Assembly: GCF_022179125.1 (NCBI RefSeq)
Contig: NZ_BPQG01000036.1
Location: forward strand, 62,001 to 126,000
DNA: 64,000 nt
From: Methylobacterium cerastii
GTDB taxonomy: Bacteria > Pseudomonadota > Alphaproteobacteria > Rhizobiales > Beijerinckiaceae
Reading direction: 5' to 3'
Shown here in pieces: positions 1-8,745 of the stretch; position 1 is the first letter of the stretch; the number at the start of each line of letters is the position of its first letter. A model generated the notes under the pieces. It was not told where the DNA came from and made no database searches. It saw only the letters and a list, made by a program, of their open reading frames with translations. Both the position numbers and the translations under genes were made by a program.

Positions 1-1823
1 ACCGAGGTCATGATCACGGGGATGCCGGCGAGCTCGGGATCGTTGCGGACGGCGTGAAGCACCGCCCAGCCGTCCATGCGCGGCATCTCGACGTCGAGCA
101 GGATCGCCCGCGGCTTCAGGGCCCGCGCCAGGGTCAGCCCGGCGCGCCCGTCGCTGGCGGTACGCACGCGAAAGCCCTCGCGTTCGAGGAAGCGCTGCAG
201 CAGCTCGCGGGCCGCCGGGTCGTCGTCCACGAGCAGCACCGCGTCGTGCTCCTCGTGCGTGGACACCGGGGTGGGGATCGCGAGCTCGGCGGCGACCTGC
301 GCCTCGTCCTCCACCGCGAGCGTCGCCGGCAGCCGCAGCGAGAAGGTCGAGCCCTCCCCCGGCACGCTGGTCACGCCGATGTCGCCGCCCATGGTGCGGC
401 AGAAGGCGCGTGTGATGGCCAGCCCGAGGCCGGTGCCGCCGAACTGGCGCGTGGTCGACTCGTCGGCCTGGGCGAAGCGCTCGAACAGGCGCCCGATCTG
501 CTCCTCGGTGAGCCCGATCCCGGTGTCGGTCACCGAGAATCCGAACCAGTCGGCTCCGGCCTCGCGATGGCGTGCGACCGTGAGGGTGATCGTGCCGCCC
601 TCGGTGAACTTCGCCGCGTTGCCGATCAGGTTGAGCAGGCACTGGCGGATCTTGGTCTGGTCCTGGTGCATCGTGCCGAGGTCGTCGGCGAGATCGAGGA
701 CGAAGCGGTTGCCCTTCTTCTCGACGAGCGAGCCGGTGGCGTCGGAGACGTCCGAGATCAGGTCGGCGACCGCGAAGGTTTCGCCCGAGGCGGTCATGCG
801 CCCGGCCTCGATCTTCGAGATATCGAGCACGTCGTTGATGAGCGAGAGCAGGTGGCGGGCCGCCGCCTCGATCTTGCGCAGGTCGGGCAGGAGGGCGGCC
901 TGGCCGATATCCTCGAGCTCTTCGCCGAGCATCTCCGAGTAGCCGATCACCGCCGAGAGCGGGGTGCGCAGCTCGTGGCTCATGTTGGCGATGAACTGGC
1001 TCTTGGCGAGGTTGGCGGCCTCCGCCGCCTGGCGCGCCCGCTCGACCTCGGCCTCCGCTTCCTTCCGCTCGGTGACGTCGGCGTTGGAGCCGACCCATTC
1101 GCGCAACGCGCCGTCGGCGGCCAGCACCGGCACGCCGCGCACCTCCATGTCGCGCCACTGCCCGTCGTGCCGGCGCAGGCGATACTCGACGGCGTAGGGC
1201 GTGCGCGCCTCGATGCAGCCCGCCCAGACCTCGGCGGCATGCGCCCGGTCGTCGGGGTGGACCGCGTCGATCCAGCCCCAGCCCTGGAACGCCTCTTCGG
1301 ACTGGCCGGTATAGGCGCTCCAGCGCGGCTGCGGCGGTAGCAGGGCGCCGGCCGCGTCGGTGTTCCAGATGACGGCGGTGGAGGCGTCGACCAGCGCCCG
1401 GAACCGCTCCTCGGATTGCAGCAGCCGGTCCTCGGCCTCCTGCTTGTGGGTGATGTCTGTGTTGGTGCCGTACCAGCGCAGGATGCGGCCGTCCGCGTCC
1501 CGGTGCGGCATCGCCTGCGACAGGAACCAGCGGAAGCTCCCGTCCCGGCCGCGCAGGGGGAAGGTGTCCTCCCATGCCGCGCCCGCGGTGATCGCGGTGC
1601 GGAAGCGTTCGGTCACCGCCTCGACGTGGTCGGGATGATGGACCGCACGCCAGCCCCAGCCGCGCATCGTCTCGAGGGTCGTGCCGGTGTAGTCGTACCA
1701 GCGCCGGTTATACCAGACGATGTCGCCCGTGGCGGTGGCGATCCAGGCGAGCTGCGGCAGCGCCTCGGCGAGGTTCTCGTAGTCGGCCTGGGTGACCGTG
1801 GCGGGCTCGGCGGGATCACGCAT
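1..1823 (-). CDS. Hybrid sensor histidine kinase (PAS-PAS-HisKA-HATPase-REC), 3' end outside window
   Basis: Reads leftward from an ATG at 1823 and stays open to the window edge, so at least 607 residues are visible. Translation shows two PAS folds (about residues 10-130 and 140-260; each has a W-x-W-x-x-x-x-H-P-D type ending). A HisKA H-box SHELRTPL follows with the phospho-accepting His at residue 283. The ATPase N box (NLIGNAAKF) and G boxes ([15 protein letters not shown]) come next. A C-terminal receiver domain has its acceptor Asp at residue 577 in [12 protein letters not shown]. There is no membrane segment, so a cytoplasmic sensor is likely. The signal is unknown. A separate response regulator or more receiver domains may lie to the left. 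The family call is certain; the physiological role is not. Confidence 0.93.
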   Translation of the reverse strand, partial: MRDPAEPATVTQADYENLAEALPQLAWIATATGDIVWYNRRWYDYTGTTLETMRGWGWRAVHHPDHVEAVTERFRTAITAGAAWEDTFPLRGRDGSFRWFLSQAMPHRDADGRILRWYGTNTDITHKQEAEDRLLQSEERFRALVDASTAVIWNTDAAGALLPPQPRWSAYTGQSEEAFQGWGWIDAVHPDDRAHAAEVWAGCIEARTPYAVEYRLRRHDGQWRDMEVRGVPVLAADGALREWVGSNADVTERKEAEAEVERARQAAEAANLAKSQFIANMSHELRTPLSAVIGYSEMLGEELEDIGQAALLPDLRKIEAAARHLLSLINDVLDISKIEAGRMTASGETFAVADLISDVSDATGSLVEKKGNRFVLDLADDLGTMHQDQTKIRQCLLNLIGNAAKFTEGGTITLTVARHREAGADWFGFSVTDTGIGLTEEQIGRLFERFAQADESTTRQFGGTGLGLAITRAFCRTMGGDIGVTSVPGEGSTFSLRLPATLAVEDEAQVAAELAIPTPVSTHEEHDAVLLVDDDPAARELLQRFLEREGFRVRTASDGRAGLTLARALKPRAILLDVEMPRMDGWAVLHAVRNDPELAGIPVIMTS

Positions 1824-1871
1824 CGCAACACTCGGACTGGCTTCCCGTGGCAAAGGCCGGGCGCGGCCGCG

Positions 1872-2804
1872 TTATACACGCATCGCGCGCGGGGTCGGCG
1901 CGGCGGTTTCGCCGGGTGCGCGCTCCCGGGCCGCCCGCCCGGCGCGGAGCAGGTCGAAGGCGTAGAGCGCCAGCGCCAGCCAGATCAGCCCGAACATCGG
2001 GATCGCGTGCGGTGCCACGTGCTCGCCGTAGGCGAGGACGCTCAAGGCCAGCAGGCAGGTCGGCGCGATGTACTGCATCAGGCCGAGGGTCGCGAGGCGC
2101 AGGCGCTCGGCGGCGGCCGCGAACCAGATCAGCGGCAGCGCCGTCGTCACCCCGGTCAGCGCCAGCAGCGCGAAGTCCCGCGGGTCGGACGGCAGCACGG
2201 GCTCGGGCGAGGACAGCGCCCAGGCGAGCGCCGCCGGCGTCAGGATCAGGGTCTCGGCCAGGAACCCCACCGCCGGGTCGACGCCCACCACCTTCCGCAC
2301 CAGCCCGTAGAGGGCGAAGCTGATCGCGAGTTCGAGCGCCACCAGGGGCAGCGTGCCGGCGAGCACCACGGCGATGCCGACTCCGGCCGCGGCGACGCCC
2401 ACGGCGACCAGTTGCAGCGGGCGCAGCCGCTCGCGCAGGACGAGCGCGCCGAGCGCCACGCTGACCAGCGGGTTGATGTAGTAGCCGAGGCTTGCATCGA
2501 GCAGGTGGCCGCTGTTCACCGCTTGCAGGTAGAGGAGCCAGTTCACGCCGATCAGCCCGGCCGAGGCGAAGAGCAGCGCGTGCCGCGGCCGCAGCGGGAA
2601 GGGCGTGCGTACCCGGTTGCGCCACAGCAGCACCAGCAGGATCGCGAACAGGCACGACCACAGGATGCGAACCGACAGGATGTGGCTCGGAGAGAAGCCC
2701 GAGAGCAGACGGAAATGGACCGGGACGACGAGGCCCCAGCTCAGATAGGCGCCGAGCGCGTAGACGAGGCCCACGGTGTCCGTCCCGATCGCGTCCGCCG
2801 GCAT
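1872..2804 (-). CDS. rarD: RarD-like EamA/DMT permease
   Basis: A 310-residue, very hydrophobic protein with about ten predicted membrane segments and the two EamA repeats of the drug/metabolite transporter superfamily. The RarD subgroup shows in the N-terminal G-x-x-x-x-x-x-W-G pattern (ALGAYLSWGLVVPVHFRLL region), the NWLLYLQAVNSGHLLDASLG segment and GYYINPLVSV. The length matches RarD proteins (about 300). Family members are inner-membrane exporters whose substrate is mostly unknown; the name comes from chloramphenicol sensitivity phenotypes. The gene stands alone, 48 bp upstream (in genome coordinates to the right) of the kinase start and on the same strand, so the two could be co-transcribed. 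Confidence 0.9.
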   Translation of the reverse strand: MPADAIGTDTVGLVYALGAYLSWGLVVPVHFRLLSGFSPSHILSVRILWSCLFAILLVLLWRNRVRTPFPLRPRHALLFASAGLIGVNWLLYLQAVNSGHLLDASLGYYINPLVSVALGALVLRERLRPLQLVAVGVAAAGVGIAVVLAGTLPLVALELAISFALYGLVRKVVGVDPAVGFLAETLILTPAALAWALSSPEPVLPSDPRDFALLALTGVTTALPLIWFAAAAERLRLATLGLMQYIAPTCLLALSVLAYGEHVAPHAIPMFGLIWLALALYAFDLLRAGRAARERAPGETAAPTPRAMRV

Positions 2805-2886
2805 CCGCTGCGGACCTGCCCCGGAGCCTTACCCTGTGCCGGCGGCGGGCGTCACGTCCGGCGGCGCAGGCCAGCCATCCGCGCCG

Positions 2887-3159
2887 TCAGCGCTTCGAGG
2901 GCAGGATCGGGTCGCCGCGCATCAGGGCGTTCAGGCGCTCGGTGTCGAACCCGTTCGGGATCTTCGCCGGCGCGGGCTTCACGGCCGCGACGGGTTTGGG
3001 CTGCACCGGGATCGATCCGGTCGCCGACGGTTCGGGCAGGACGATGCGGGCGACCGGGCTCGGCGCCATGTGGGCCAGCCGGTCGGCGCAGACGAACCCG
3101 ATCACGAGGATCGAGGCGCCGGCCGAGACGCCGGCGGCGAGGAGACGCAGGATACGCAA
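2887..3159 (-). CDS. Small membrane-anchored protein of unknown function
   Basis: A 90-residue protein with one N-terminal hydrophobic segment (about residues 4-26) followed by a Pro/Ala/Lys-rich stretch (residues 33-70) typical of a periplasmic spacer. It ends in a short basic tail. I recognise no domain. It lies between rarD and the + strand Rmf-like gene. Coding is supported by consistently G/C third positions and a sensible membrane topology. It could be a fragment of a cell-envelope anchor, but nothing shows this directly. Confidence 0.6.
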   Translation of the reverse strand: MRILRLLAAGVSAGASILVIGFVCADRLAHMAPSPVARIVLPEPSATGSIPVQPKPVAAVKPAPAKIPNGFDTERLNALMRGDPILPSKR

Positions 3160-3243
3160 GCGACGGGTTCCGACAACGCGAACGACGACGGAGCCGAGGA
3201 TGGCCCAAGGCCGTTAACGAAGGGACACTCGACAGGAGATCGC

Positions 3244-3417
3244 ATGAAACCCGAAGCGAACGCCCAGGCCACCGCCAGCGACAGCCCGTTCATCCAGGGC
3301 CGCAACGCCCGCCTCTACGGCAAGCCGATCGACGACTGCCCCTACGCCGAGGGCTCGGAGGAACGCACCGCCTGGCTGCAGGCCTACGAGGAAGCCACCG
3401 TCACGGACGCCGGTTGA
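3244..3417 (+). CDS. Ribosome modulation factor (Rmf)/CrpP-like small protein
   Basis: A 57-residue protein. The ATG follows a GGAG ribosome-binding site by 7 bases. The segment from FIQGRNARLYGKPIDDCPY through R-T-A-W-L-Q-A-Y-E-E-A follows the Rmf pattern: a G-x-x-A/G-R core, then C-P-Y, then R-x-x-W-L-x-G/A-W/Y-x-x-A. Rmf of enteric bacteria (55 residues) binds 70S ribosomes and promotes hibernation as 100S dimers. Related short proteins are common in Rhizobiales but mostly untested. The acidic patch AEGSEE after the CPY differs from the basic enteric protein, so ribosome binding here is an inference. It stands upstream of the cystathionine lyase gene on the same strand with a 112-bp gap. 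Confidence 0.6.
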   Translation: MKPEANAQATASDSPFIQGRNARLYGKPIDDCPYAEGSEERTAWLQAYEEATVTDAG

Positions 3418-3529
3418 CCAAGAGGCTTGCGAAGGGGCTTACGAAGGAGCTTGCCGGGGGGGCTGCCGAGTCGGGCGCTTGACCTCCGCCGGGTTGCCGG
3501 GCTTCGTCGCCCGATCGCAGCCCGAACCC

Positions 3530-4726
3530 ATGGCGACCATGTCCAAGCCTTCGTCCAAGACCGCCGAGTCGTTCGGGGTCGCGACGCGCCTCGTCCATGC
3601 TGGGCGCGATCCGTCGGCGCAGCACGGGTTCGTCAACACGCCGATCTATCGCGGCTCCACCGTGCTGTACCCGACCTACGACGACATCGTGCACCGGCGC
3701 GGGCGCTACAATTACGGCACCAGCGGCACGCCGACGATGGACGCGCTCACCGACGCGTGGACCGCGTTGGCGGGCGCGGCCGGCACGGTGGCGACGCCCT
3801 CGGGCCTGTGCGCGCTTTCCGTCGCGCTGATGGCCTCGGTCTCGGCCGGCGACCACCTGCTCGTCGCCGATTCCGCCTACCGCCCGACCCGGATCTTCTG
3901 CGACGGGCTGCTCGCCCGCTTCGGCGTCGAGACGACCTATTACGACCCGCTGGTCGGCGCCGGCATCGCGGGCCTGATGCGCGACAACACCAAGGCGGTG
4001 CTCGTCGAGGCGCCGGGCTCGCAGAGCTTCGAGATGCAGGACGTGCCGGCGATCGCCGAGGCGGTCCACGCCCGCGGCGGCACCGTCATCATGGACAACA
4101 CCTGGGCGACGCCGCTGCTGTTCCCGCCCCACGAGCGCGGCGTCGACATCGCCGTCGAGGCCGGGACCAAGTACCTCAGCGGCGGCTCCGACCTGCTGCT
4201 GGGCCTGACCTCGGCCAACGCCACGCATTTCCCGGCGGTGCGGCGGACCTTCGACCAGATCGCCCCCTGCGCCGGCCCCGAGGACATGTTCCTGGCGCTC
4301 CGCGGCCTGCGCACGATGAGCCTGCGGCTGCGCGAGCACGGCCGCGCCGGCCTCGAGATGGCGCGGTGGCTCCAGGCGCGGCCGGAGGTGCTGCGCGTCC
4401 TCCATCCGGGTCTGCCAGAGGATCCCGGCCACGCGATCTGGACACGCGACTTCTCCGGCGCGTCGGGACTGTTCGGCGTCATCCTCAAGCCGGTCTCGGA
4501 GACGGCCCTTGCCGCGATGCTCGACGGCCTGGAGCTGTTCGGGATGGGCTTCTCCTGGGGCGGCTTCGAGAGCCTCGTGATCCCCTTCGACTGCAAGCCC
4601 TACCGCACGGCGACGCAGTGGGCGCCCGGCGGCCCGGCCCTGCGCTTCCACATCGGGCTCGAGGACGTCGCCGACCTGAAGGCAGACCTCGACGCGGGGT
4701 TCTCGCGGTTGCGGGCAGCGGGCTGA
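3530..4726 (+). CDS. metC: Cystathionine beta-lyase / Cys-Met metabolism PLP enzyme
   Basis: A 398-residue protein of the Cys/Met metabolism PLP family (fold type I), expected to cleave cystathionine to homocysteine, pyruvate and ammonia in methionine biosynthesis. Visible marks are the N-terminal RLVHAGRDP, the N-terminal substrate/PLP motif YNYGTSGTPT, SGLCALSVAL, the PLP-binding Asp in VIMDNTWATPLLF, the Schiff-base Lys at residue 214 in AGTKYLSGGSD, and the C-terminal FSWGGFESLVIP and LRFHIGLED. The usual H-S-D after the lysine is G-S-D here. An in-frame TTG lies 17 codons upstream at 3479; the ATG at 3530 gives the usual family length and is preferred. MetB/MetZ activity cannot be excluded from sequence alone. 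Confidence 0.88.
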   Translation: MATMSKPSSKTAESFGVATRLVHAGRDPSAQHGFVNTPIYRGSTVLYPTYDDIVHRRGRYNYGTSGTPTMDALTDAWTALAGAAGTVATPSGLCALSVALMASVSAGDHLLVADSAYRPTRIFCDGLLARFGVETTYYDPLVGAGIAGLMRDNTKAVLVEAPGSQSFEMQDVPAIAEAVHARGGTVIMDNTWATPLLFPPHERGVDIAVEAGTKYLSGGSDLLLGLTSANATHFPAVRRTFDQIAPCAGPEDMFLALRGLRTMSLRLREHGRAGLEMARWLQARPEVLRVLHPGLPEDPGHAIWTRDFSGASGLFGVILKPVSETALAAMLDGLELFGMGFSWGGFESLVIPFDCKPYRTATQWAPGGPALRFHIGLEDVADLKADLDAGFSRLRAAG

Positions 4727-4733
4727 GGCGGCC

Positions 4734-5345
4734 TCACGGTACCCGCCATTCGCCCTGCCACCCCTCCCCTTCGCGCCGCCAGCCGGCGCGGCGGTGGCCG
4801 CGGCGGTCGAGGTAGAGGAAGTCGAGGGCTTCGGCGCGGACGAGCACGGCGGCGAAGTTCGGGCGGCCGGGCGGCGCTTCCGTTTCGTCGGGCAGCGCGT
4901 AGCCGCCGCCGGCCTCGATCGCGGTGCCGGGCGCGGGCGCGATGCCGTAGCAGACCCGGCTCATCGGCCGCGAGCCGTCCCAGGCCGCGTCGGCCACGGC
5001 GTCGTCGAGGTGGACGTGGGCGCTGCCCTCGATCCGGATCTGGACCTTGGCGGCGCGATCGTAGGCGTGGAGGGCGCAATGCCGCCCGGCGGCGACCTCG
5101 GCGGCCTTGTCCGAGCGGCGGTCGCAGTGGAAGCGCAGGATGCCGGTGGCGGCGTCGGCCTGCCGCAGCACCACCGTGCGGCTGCGCGGCCGCCCTGTAC
5201 GGTCCAGTGTCGCGACGCTCGGCGTGTGGAACGCGCTCCGCCCGTGTGCGACTCCGTCCGCCAGCAGCCGCCACAGCTCGGCGAAGGCCGCGTCCAGGTC
5301 GGCGTGGAACGTCGGGAGCGGGTCGCGGGCATCGTCCTGTGGCAT
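4734..5345 (-). CDS. Pyridoxamine 5'-phosphate oxidase-like FMN-binding protein
   Basis: About 203 residues from the ATG at 5345; an ATG 15 codons further upstream (5390) is also open. It carries a split-barrel flavin-reductase fold of the Alr4036/PNPOx-like type. The middle segment RPRSRTVVLRQADAATGILRF and DRRSDKAAEV matches the FMN phosphate-binding region of PNPOx-like proteins, and the end (DFLYLDRRGHRRAGW...) matches the PNPOx C-terminal domain. It probably binds FMN in the cytoplasm. True PdxH has a longer substrate-binding C-terminus, so PNP oxidase activity is not claimed. It converges with metC, leaving a gap of 7 bp between the stop codons. Confidence 0.8.
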   Translation of the reverse strand: MPQDDARDPLPTFHADLDAAFAELWRLLADGVAHGRSAFHTPSVATLDRTGRPRSRTVVLRQADAATGILRFHCDRRSDKAAEVAAGRHCALHAYDRAAKVQIRIEGSAHVHLDDAVADAAWDGSRPMSRVCYGIAPAPGTAIEAGGGYALPDETEAPPGRPNFAAVLVRAEALDFLYLDRRGHRRAGWRREGEGWQGEWRVP

Positions 5346-5562
5346 CGGGCTCCGGGCGGCGTGGGGGTTGGACGGGTCGAGACGAAACACGGGCGCAGCG
5401 CCGGATCAAGCGCGGCGTCGCCGCGTTGCGCGCGCAACGCCGAACCGGAAAAACTAGGCGGCGTGTCCTAGCGTGCCTTGACGCACCCCTATCATTTGTT
5501 ACGAATCGGCATCGCGTCGGCAAGCGTCGCGCGGCTTCCGCTCTCAGAGAGACGTCGACGAT

Positions 5563-5706
5563 ATGCCGTGGATGATGGCCATGCTGTTCGGGCTGCCCTG
5601 TGCCCTCGGCTTTCTCTGCCTCTACGCCGACCGCCATCTCGCCCGGTTCTCCGACGCCCACGACGACCTGTGGACGCTGCCGCGACCGTCGTCCCTGCGG
5701 CGCTGA
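5563..5706 (+). CDS. Small single-pass membrane protein, hypothetical
   Basis: A 47-residue reading frame starting with ATG at 5563. Residues 3-21 are strongly hydrophobic (methionine-rich at first, then LPCALGFLCLY), followed by an acidic/basic cytoplasmic-like tail ending in Arg-Arg. An AGAGAG stretch lies about 13 bases upstream as a weak ribosome-binding site. It is isolated between two - strand genes. No family is recognised. The support is the membrane segment and G/C-rich third positions only. Confidence 0.42.
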   Translation: MPWMMAMLFGLPCALGFLCLYADRHLARFSDAHDDLWTLPRPSSLRR

Positions 5707-5752
5707 TCGCACAGCGGTCCCCGGGACCGGTCGGCTCGAGCGGAGCGCCCGC

Positions 5753-6088
5753 TCAGCCGGCCTTGGTCTCGGCCGCGCGCCGGTTGCGGAAGATCAGGGC
5801 GAGGTTGCGCAGGTAGATCCCGGTCGAGAGGCCTTGGCCGATGATGATCACCGGCTCGCGGCGCACGAAGCCGTAGACCAGGGTCATGATCCCGCCGGCG
5901 ATCGACAGGAACCAGAACGAGAGCGGGATCACGCTCCGGCCCGCCCGCTCGCTCGCGATCCATTGCAGGATGAAGCGCGACCCGAACACGAGCTGCGCGA
6001 CGATGCCGAAGACCAGCCAGAAGTCGAACCGGGTCACGAACACGTCGTAGAAGTAGTCCGGCAGGTCTTTCGCCAACTGGATCAGCAT
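5753..6088 (-). CDS. Lipid A biosynthesis N-terminal (LAB_N) domain protein
   Basis: A 111-residue integral membrane protein with three to four hydrophobic helices. The segment FGSRFILQWIASERAGRSVIP followed by FWFLSIAGGIMTLVYGFVRREPVIIIGQ is diagnostic of the LAB_N family (PF07578), which occurs free-standing or fused to lipid A enzymes and glycosyltransferases. The ATG at 6088 overlaps the TGA of the upstream glycosyltransferase by one base (TGATG), so the two are translationally coupled. In this context it is probably an accessory membrane subunit for transfer of a polyprenyl-linked sugar onto lipid A or another glycan. Confidence 0.85.
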   Translation of the reverse strand: MLIQLAKDLPDYFYDVFVTRFDFWLVFGIVAQLVFGSRFILQWIASERAGRSVIPLSFWFLSIAGGIMTLVYGFVRREPVIIIGQGLSTGIYLRNLALIFRNRRAAETKAG

Positions 6089-6825
6089 CAGGTCCGGACC
6101 TCGGTGACGGCGGGCGTCGGCCGCTTGCGGCGGATCAGCCACCAGACGCCGGCGAGATCGAGCAGGCCGACCCAGAGCCGGTCGAACAGCCCGTAATTCG
6201 ACACGCCGGTGAAGCGCGGCCGGTCGACCACGTCGCGGTGCACGATGGCGAAGCCCTCGCGGACCACGAGCGCCGGCATGAACCGGTGCAGGGCGTCGAA
6301 GTACGGCAGGCGCAGGTAGACCGCGCGGCGGAAGACCTTGAGGCCGCAGCCGGTGTCGCGGGTGGAATCGTTGAGGATCTTGCCCCGCACGCCGTTGGCG
6401 ATGCGGGATTGGATCATCTTGAAGCGCCCGTCCTTGCGGCCCTTGCGCTGCCCTTGAGCGAGGCCGGCTCCCTCGCCCGCCTGCTCGAGCGCCGCCACCA
6501 GGACGGGGATGAAGGCCGGGTCGTTCTGGCCGTCGCCGTCGAGCGTCGCGACGATCGGGCCGGCCGCCGCCGAGACGCCGCTGCGCACGGCAGCCGACTG
6601 GCCGCCGCTGCGGGCGTGGCGCAGCACGCGCAGCCACGGGCGGCCCTGCCGCGCGGCCTCGAGCGCGGCCGGCGTCGCGTCGGTGGAGCCGTCGTCGACG
6701 TAGATCAGCTCGAACGGCGCCAAGCCTGCGCAGGCGGCCTCGATCTCGGCGACGAGGCCCGCGATGTTGCCGGCCTCGTTCTTCACCGGCACGACGATGC
6801 TGAGGCGGGGGGAGGTCGGGTTCAT
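6088..6825 (-). CDS. GT2 glycosyltransferase, dolichyl/undecaprenyl-phosphate sugar synthase-like
   Basis: A 245-residue GT-A glycosyltransferase of the DPM1/ArnC-like type. Seen in order: N-terminal LSIVVPVKNEAGNI, YVDDGSTDAT, the DGDGQNDP motif that holds the catalytic metal-binding DXD-type aspartates, and the RDTGCGLKVFRR segment typical of polyprenyl-phosphate mannose/glucose synthases. A C-terminal amphipathic or membrane segment (WVGLLDLAGVWWLIRR) follows. Expected reaction: transfer of a sugar from NDP-sugar to a polyprenyl phosphate on the cytoplasmic face of the inner membrane. It sits between an ArnT-like transferase (overlapping by 4 bp) and LAB_N, a natural donor/acceptor set. 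The sugar is unknown. Confidence 0.88.
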   Translation of the reverse strand: MNPTSPRLSIVVPVKNEAGNIAGLVAEIEAACAGLAPFELIYVDDGSTDATPAALEAARQGRPWLRVLRHARSGGQSAAVRSGVSAAAGPIVATLDGDGQNDPAFIPVLVAALEQAGEGAGLAQGQRKGRKDGRFKMIQSRIANGVRGKILNDSTRDTGCGLKVFRRAVYLRLPYFDALHRFMPALVVREGFAIVHRDVVDRPRFTGVSNYGLFDRLWVGLLDLAGVWWLIRRKRPTPAVTEVRT

Positions 6826-8567
6826 GGGGCCACCGTCTGAGCCGCGGGCGTCACCGCATAGGCGGTGAGGTCGACCCGGCGGCCGGCGTTGATGTTGAAG
6901 CCCGATACCTGCCCGACCGCCTTCGGCCCGGCGCCGCCGACGGGCCACGCGTCGGCGAAGTCGGCGGCCGAGCGCTGCTCGACGAAGACCAGGCGGCAGC
7001 CGCCGGCGTTGAGGAAGGCCAGCGCGTCGGCGCCGGTGTTCGGGGTGGCGAGGTCCGTTCCGATCAGGAACACCAGACTCGGCTCGCGGTAGCCGAGGCT
7101 TGCGACCTGCGGCCGGCACGGCAGCGCGTCGCCGATCGCGGCGAGCCGATTCGAGACCTTCAGCGCCGGGATCTCGGTCTGCGCCAGCCCGAGCACCGCG
7201 GGCGAGAGCAGGCAGGCGGAGAGGATCGCGAACACCATCGCCCGCTCCGGGCCGCCCCGCGCGTAGGCCATCCAGGCGGCGCAGGCCAGCGCACAGGCGG
7301 TTCCGAGCAGCGGCAGCGACAGCACGGGCAGCACCCGATCGAGGCGCCACGCGACCGCGACGAGGCCGATCGTCAACCCGACGGGAATCGCCGGCACGAG
7401 CAGCGCCACCGCGCGCGCGCCGCGCCGCGTCGGATCGAGGGCGCCGGCGCGCAGCGCCAGCACGGCGAGGGTCGCCACCATCGGCATCAGCGGCAGGACG
7501 TAGTGCGGGAGCTTGGTCGGCACCGCCTCGAACATCGCCCAAGCCGGGACGATCGACGCCAGCAGGAAGGCGACGGCATCGTCCCCGCGGCGGCGCCACG
7601 CGAACGGGATCGCCAGGGCGGCGAAGGCGGCGCCGGGCCAGAAGGTCGCGAAGAACACCAGCGCGTAGGTGCCCGGCGGCGCCCAGTGCTTCTCCTTGGC
7701 GCTGCCGACCTTGGCCAGCATGTCGTGGCCGACGGCTTCGGTGAAGAAGGCGCCGCCGCTGCGCCAGGCGATCGCCAGGAACCACGGCGCGACGATGAGG
7801 GCGACGATCGCGAGGCCGGACCACGGGCGCAGCGACAGGATCCAGCGGCCGGAGCGCGCCTTCCACGACAGCGCCAGCATCGGCAGGCCGACGAACAGCG
7901 GCACCATCGGGCCCTTCACCAGGATGCCGAGGGCCAGCCCGAGCCAGAACGCGAGCCGGCCTGCGGTCGAGGGCCCGGGGCCGGACCGGCCGAGCCAGGC
8001 GCGGGCGAGCGCGCCGAGCGAGGCGACCGAGCACGCGGTCAGCAGCGCGTCGGTCTTGGCGAGGTGCGCTTCGGCCGCGAGCATCAAGCAGGCGCCGAAC
8101 AGGGCGCTGGCGAGGAAGGCGCCGCGGCGGGCGAGGAAGGCGAGCGCCGCCCAATAGGCCAGCAGCGCGGCGGCGGTCGCGCCGAGCAGCGAGGGGATGC
8201 GGTAGAGCGCGATCGCGGTCCGCGCCTCGGGCACGCCGAGCGCTTCGCCCGCCGCCACCGCGGCGGCCTGCGCCCAGTAGATGCCCACCGGCTTCTTGTG
8301 GCGGGCCTCGCCCTGGAAGCGGATGTCGACGCCGTCGCCGGTCTCGAGCATCTGCTTCGAGGCCTGGGCGAAGCGCGGCTCGTCCCGGTCCATCGGCTGC
8401 AGCGAGATCTGGCCGGGCAGGAAGCAGACGAGGCAGAGCGCGAGGAGCCACGCGCAGGCCCGCGCATGGCTCGCCGACACGGTGTTCAGGAGGAAGTCGC
8501 CGAACGCGAAGCCGGGGCCGGGCCGCGCGGCAAGGACGGGTCGCCCCGCGGCTTCGCTGGGGGTCAT
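6822..8567 (-). CDS. ArnT-like GT83 membrane glycosyltransferase
   Basis: About 581 residues starting at the ATG at 8567; an upstream in-frame ATG at 8735 would add 56 low-complexity residues and is less likely. It has a dozen hydrophobic segments. The first periplasmic loop carries PMDRDEPRFAQASKQMLETG and RHKKPVGIYW, matching the ArnT/PMT family loop with its acidic catalytic pair. ArnT proteins move 4-amino-4-deoxy-L-arabinose from undecaprenyl phosphate to lipid A in the periplasm. Here the partner genes are a polyprenyl-phosphate sugar synthase and LAB_N, so the substrate may be another sugar. It is first in a three-gene operon with 1-4 bp overlaps. Polymyxin resistance is possible but not shown. 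Confidence 0.87.
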   Translation of the reverse strand: MTPSEAAGRPVLAARPGPGFAFGDFLLNTVSASHARACAWLLALCLVCFLPGQISLQPMDRDEPRFAQASKQMLETGDGVDIRFQGEARHKKPVGIYWAQAAAVAAGEALGVPEARTAIALYRIPSLLGATAAALLAYWAALAFLARRGAFLASALFGACLMLAAEAHLAKTDALLTACSVASLGALARAWLGRSGPGPSTAGRLAFWLGLALGILVKGPMVPLFVGLPMLALSWKARSGRWILSLRPWSGLAIVALIVAPWFLAIAWRSGGAFFTEAVGHDMLAKVGSAKEKHWAPPGTYALVFFATFWPGAAFAALAIPFAWRRRGDDAVAFLLASIVPAWAMFEAVPTKLPHYVLPLMPMVATLAVLALRAGALDPTRRGARAVALLVPAIPVGLTIGLVAVAWRLDRVLPVLSLPLLGTACALACAAWMAYARGGPERAMVFAILSACLLSPAVLGLAQTEIPALKVSNRLAAIGDALPCRPQVASLGYREPSLVFLIGTDLATPNTGADALAFLNAGGCRLVFVEQRSAADFADAWPVGGAGPKAVGQVSGFNINAGRRVDLTAYAVTPAAQTVAP

Positions 8568-8745
8568 GGGCGCCGTGCGGACGGGAGGGGATAAGCCGAG
8601 AAGGCGGTCATGCGCGGCTCCGGAACCGGCAACCGGCCTCGTCGTTCGGTCGATGCCCAGACGGGCGGCGGTGTCGATGATGCGGGCGGGATTGTCAAAT
8701 GCCGGCCCCGCCGCCAAAGCCGTGGGGCCGGTCACAGGATGCGGG

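Noticed and set aside
54-1340. Long + strand frames over the hybrid kinase
   Set aside because: They are mirror frames of the kinase; they have no domains and are His/Arg/Gly-rich.
6088-8451. A long - strand reading frame spanning the ArnT-like gene region and the GT2 gene, which might be read as one fused protein
   Set aside because: The upstream half is a shifted frame of the ArnT-like gene with Arg/Pro-rich composition and no domain; the GT2 gene has its own ATG at 6825 and the ArnT-like frame ends at 6822.
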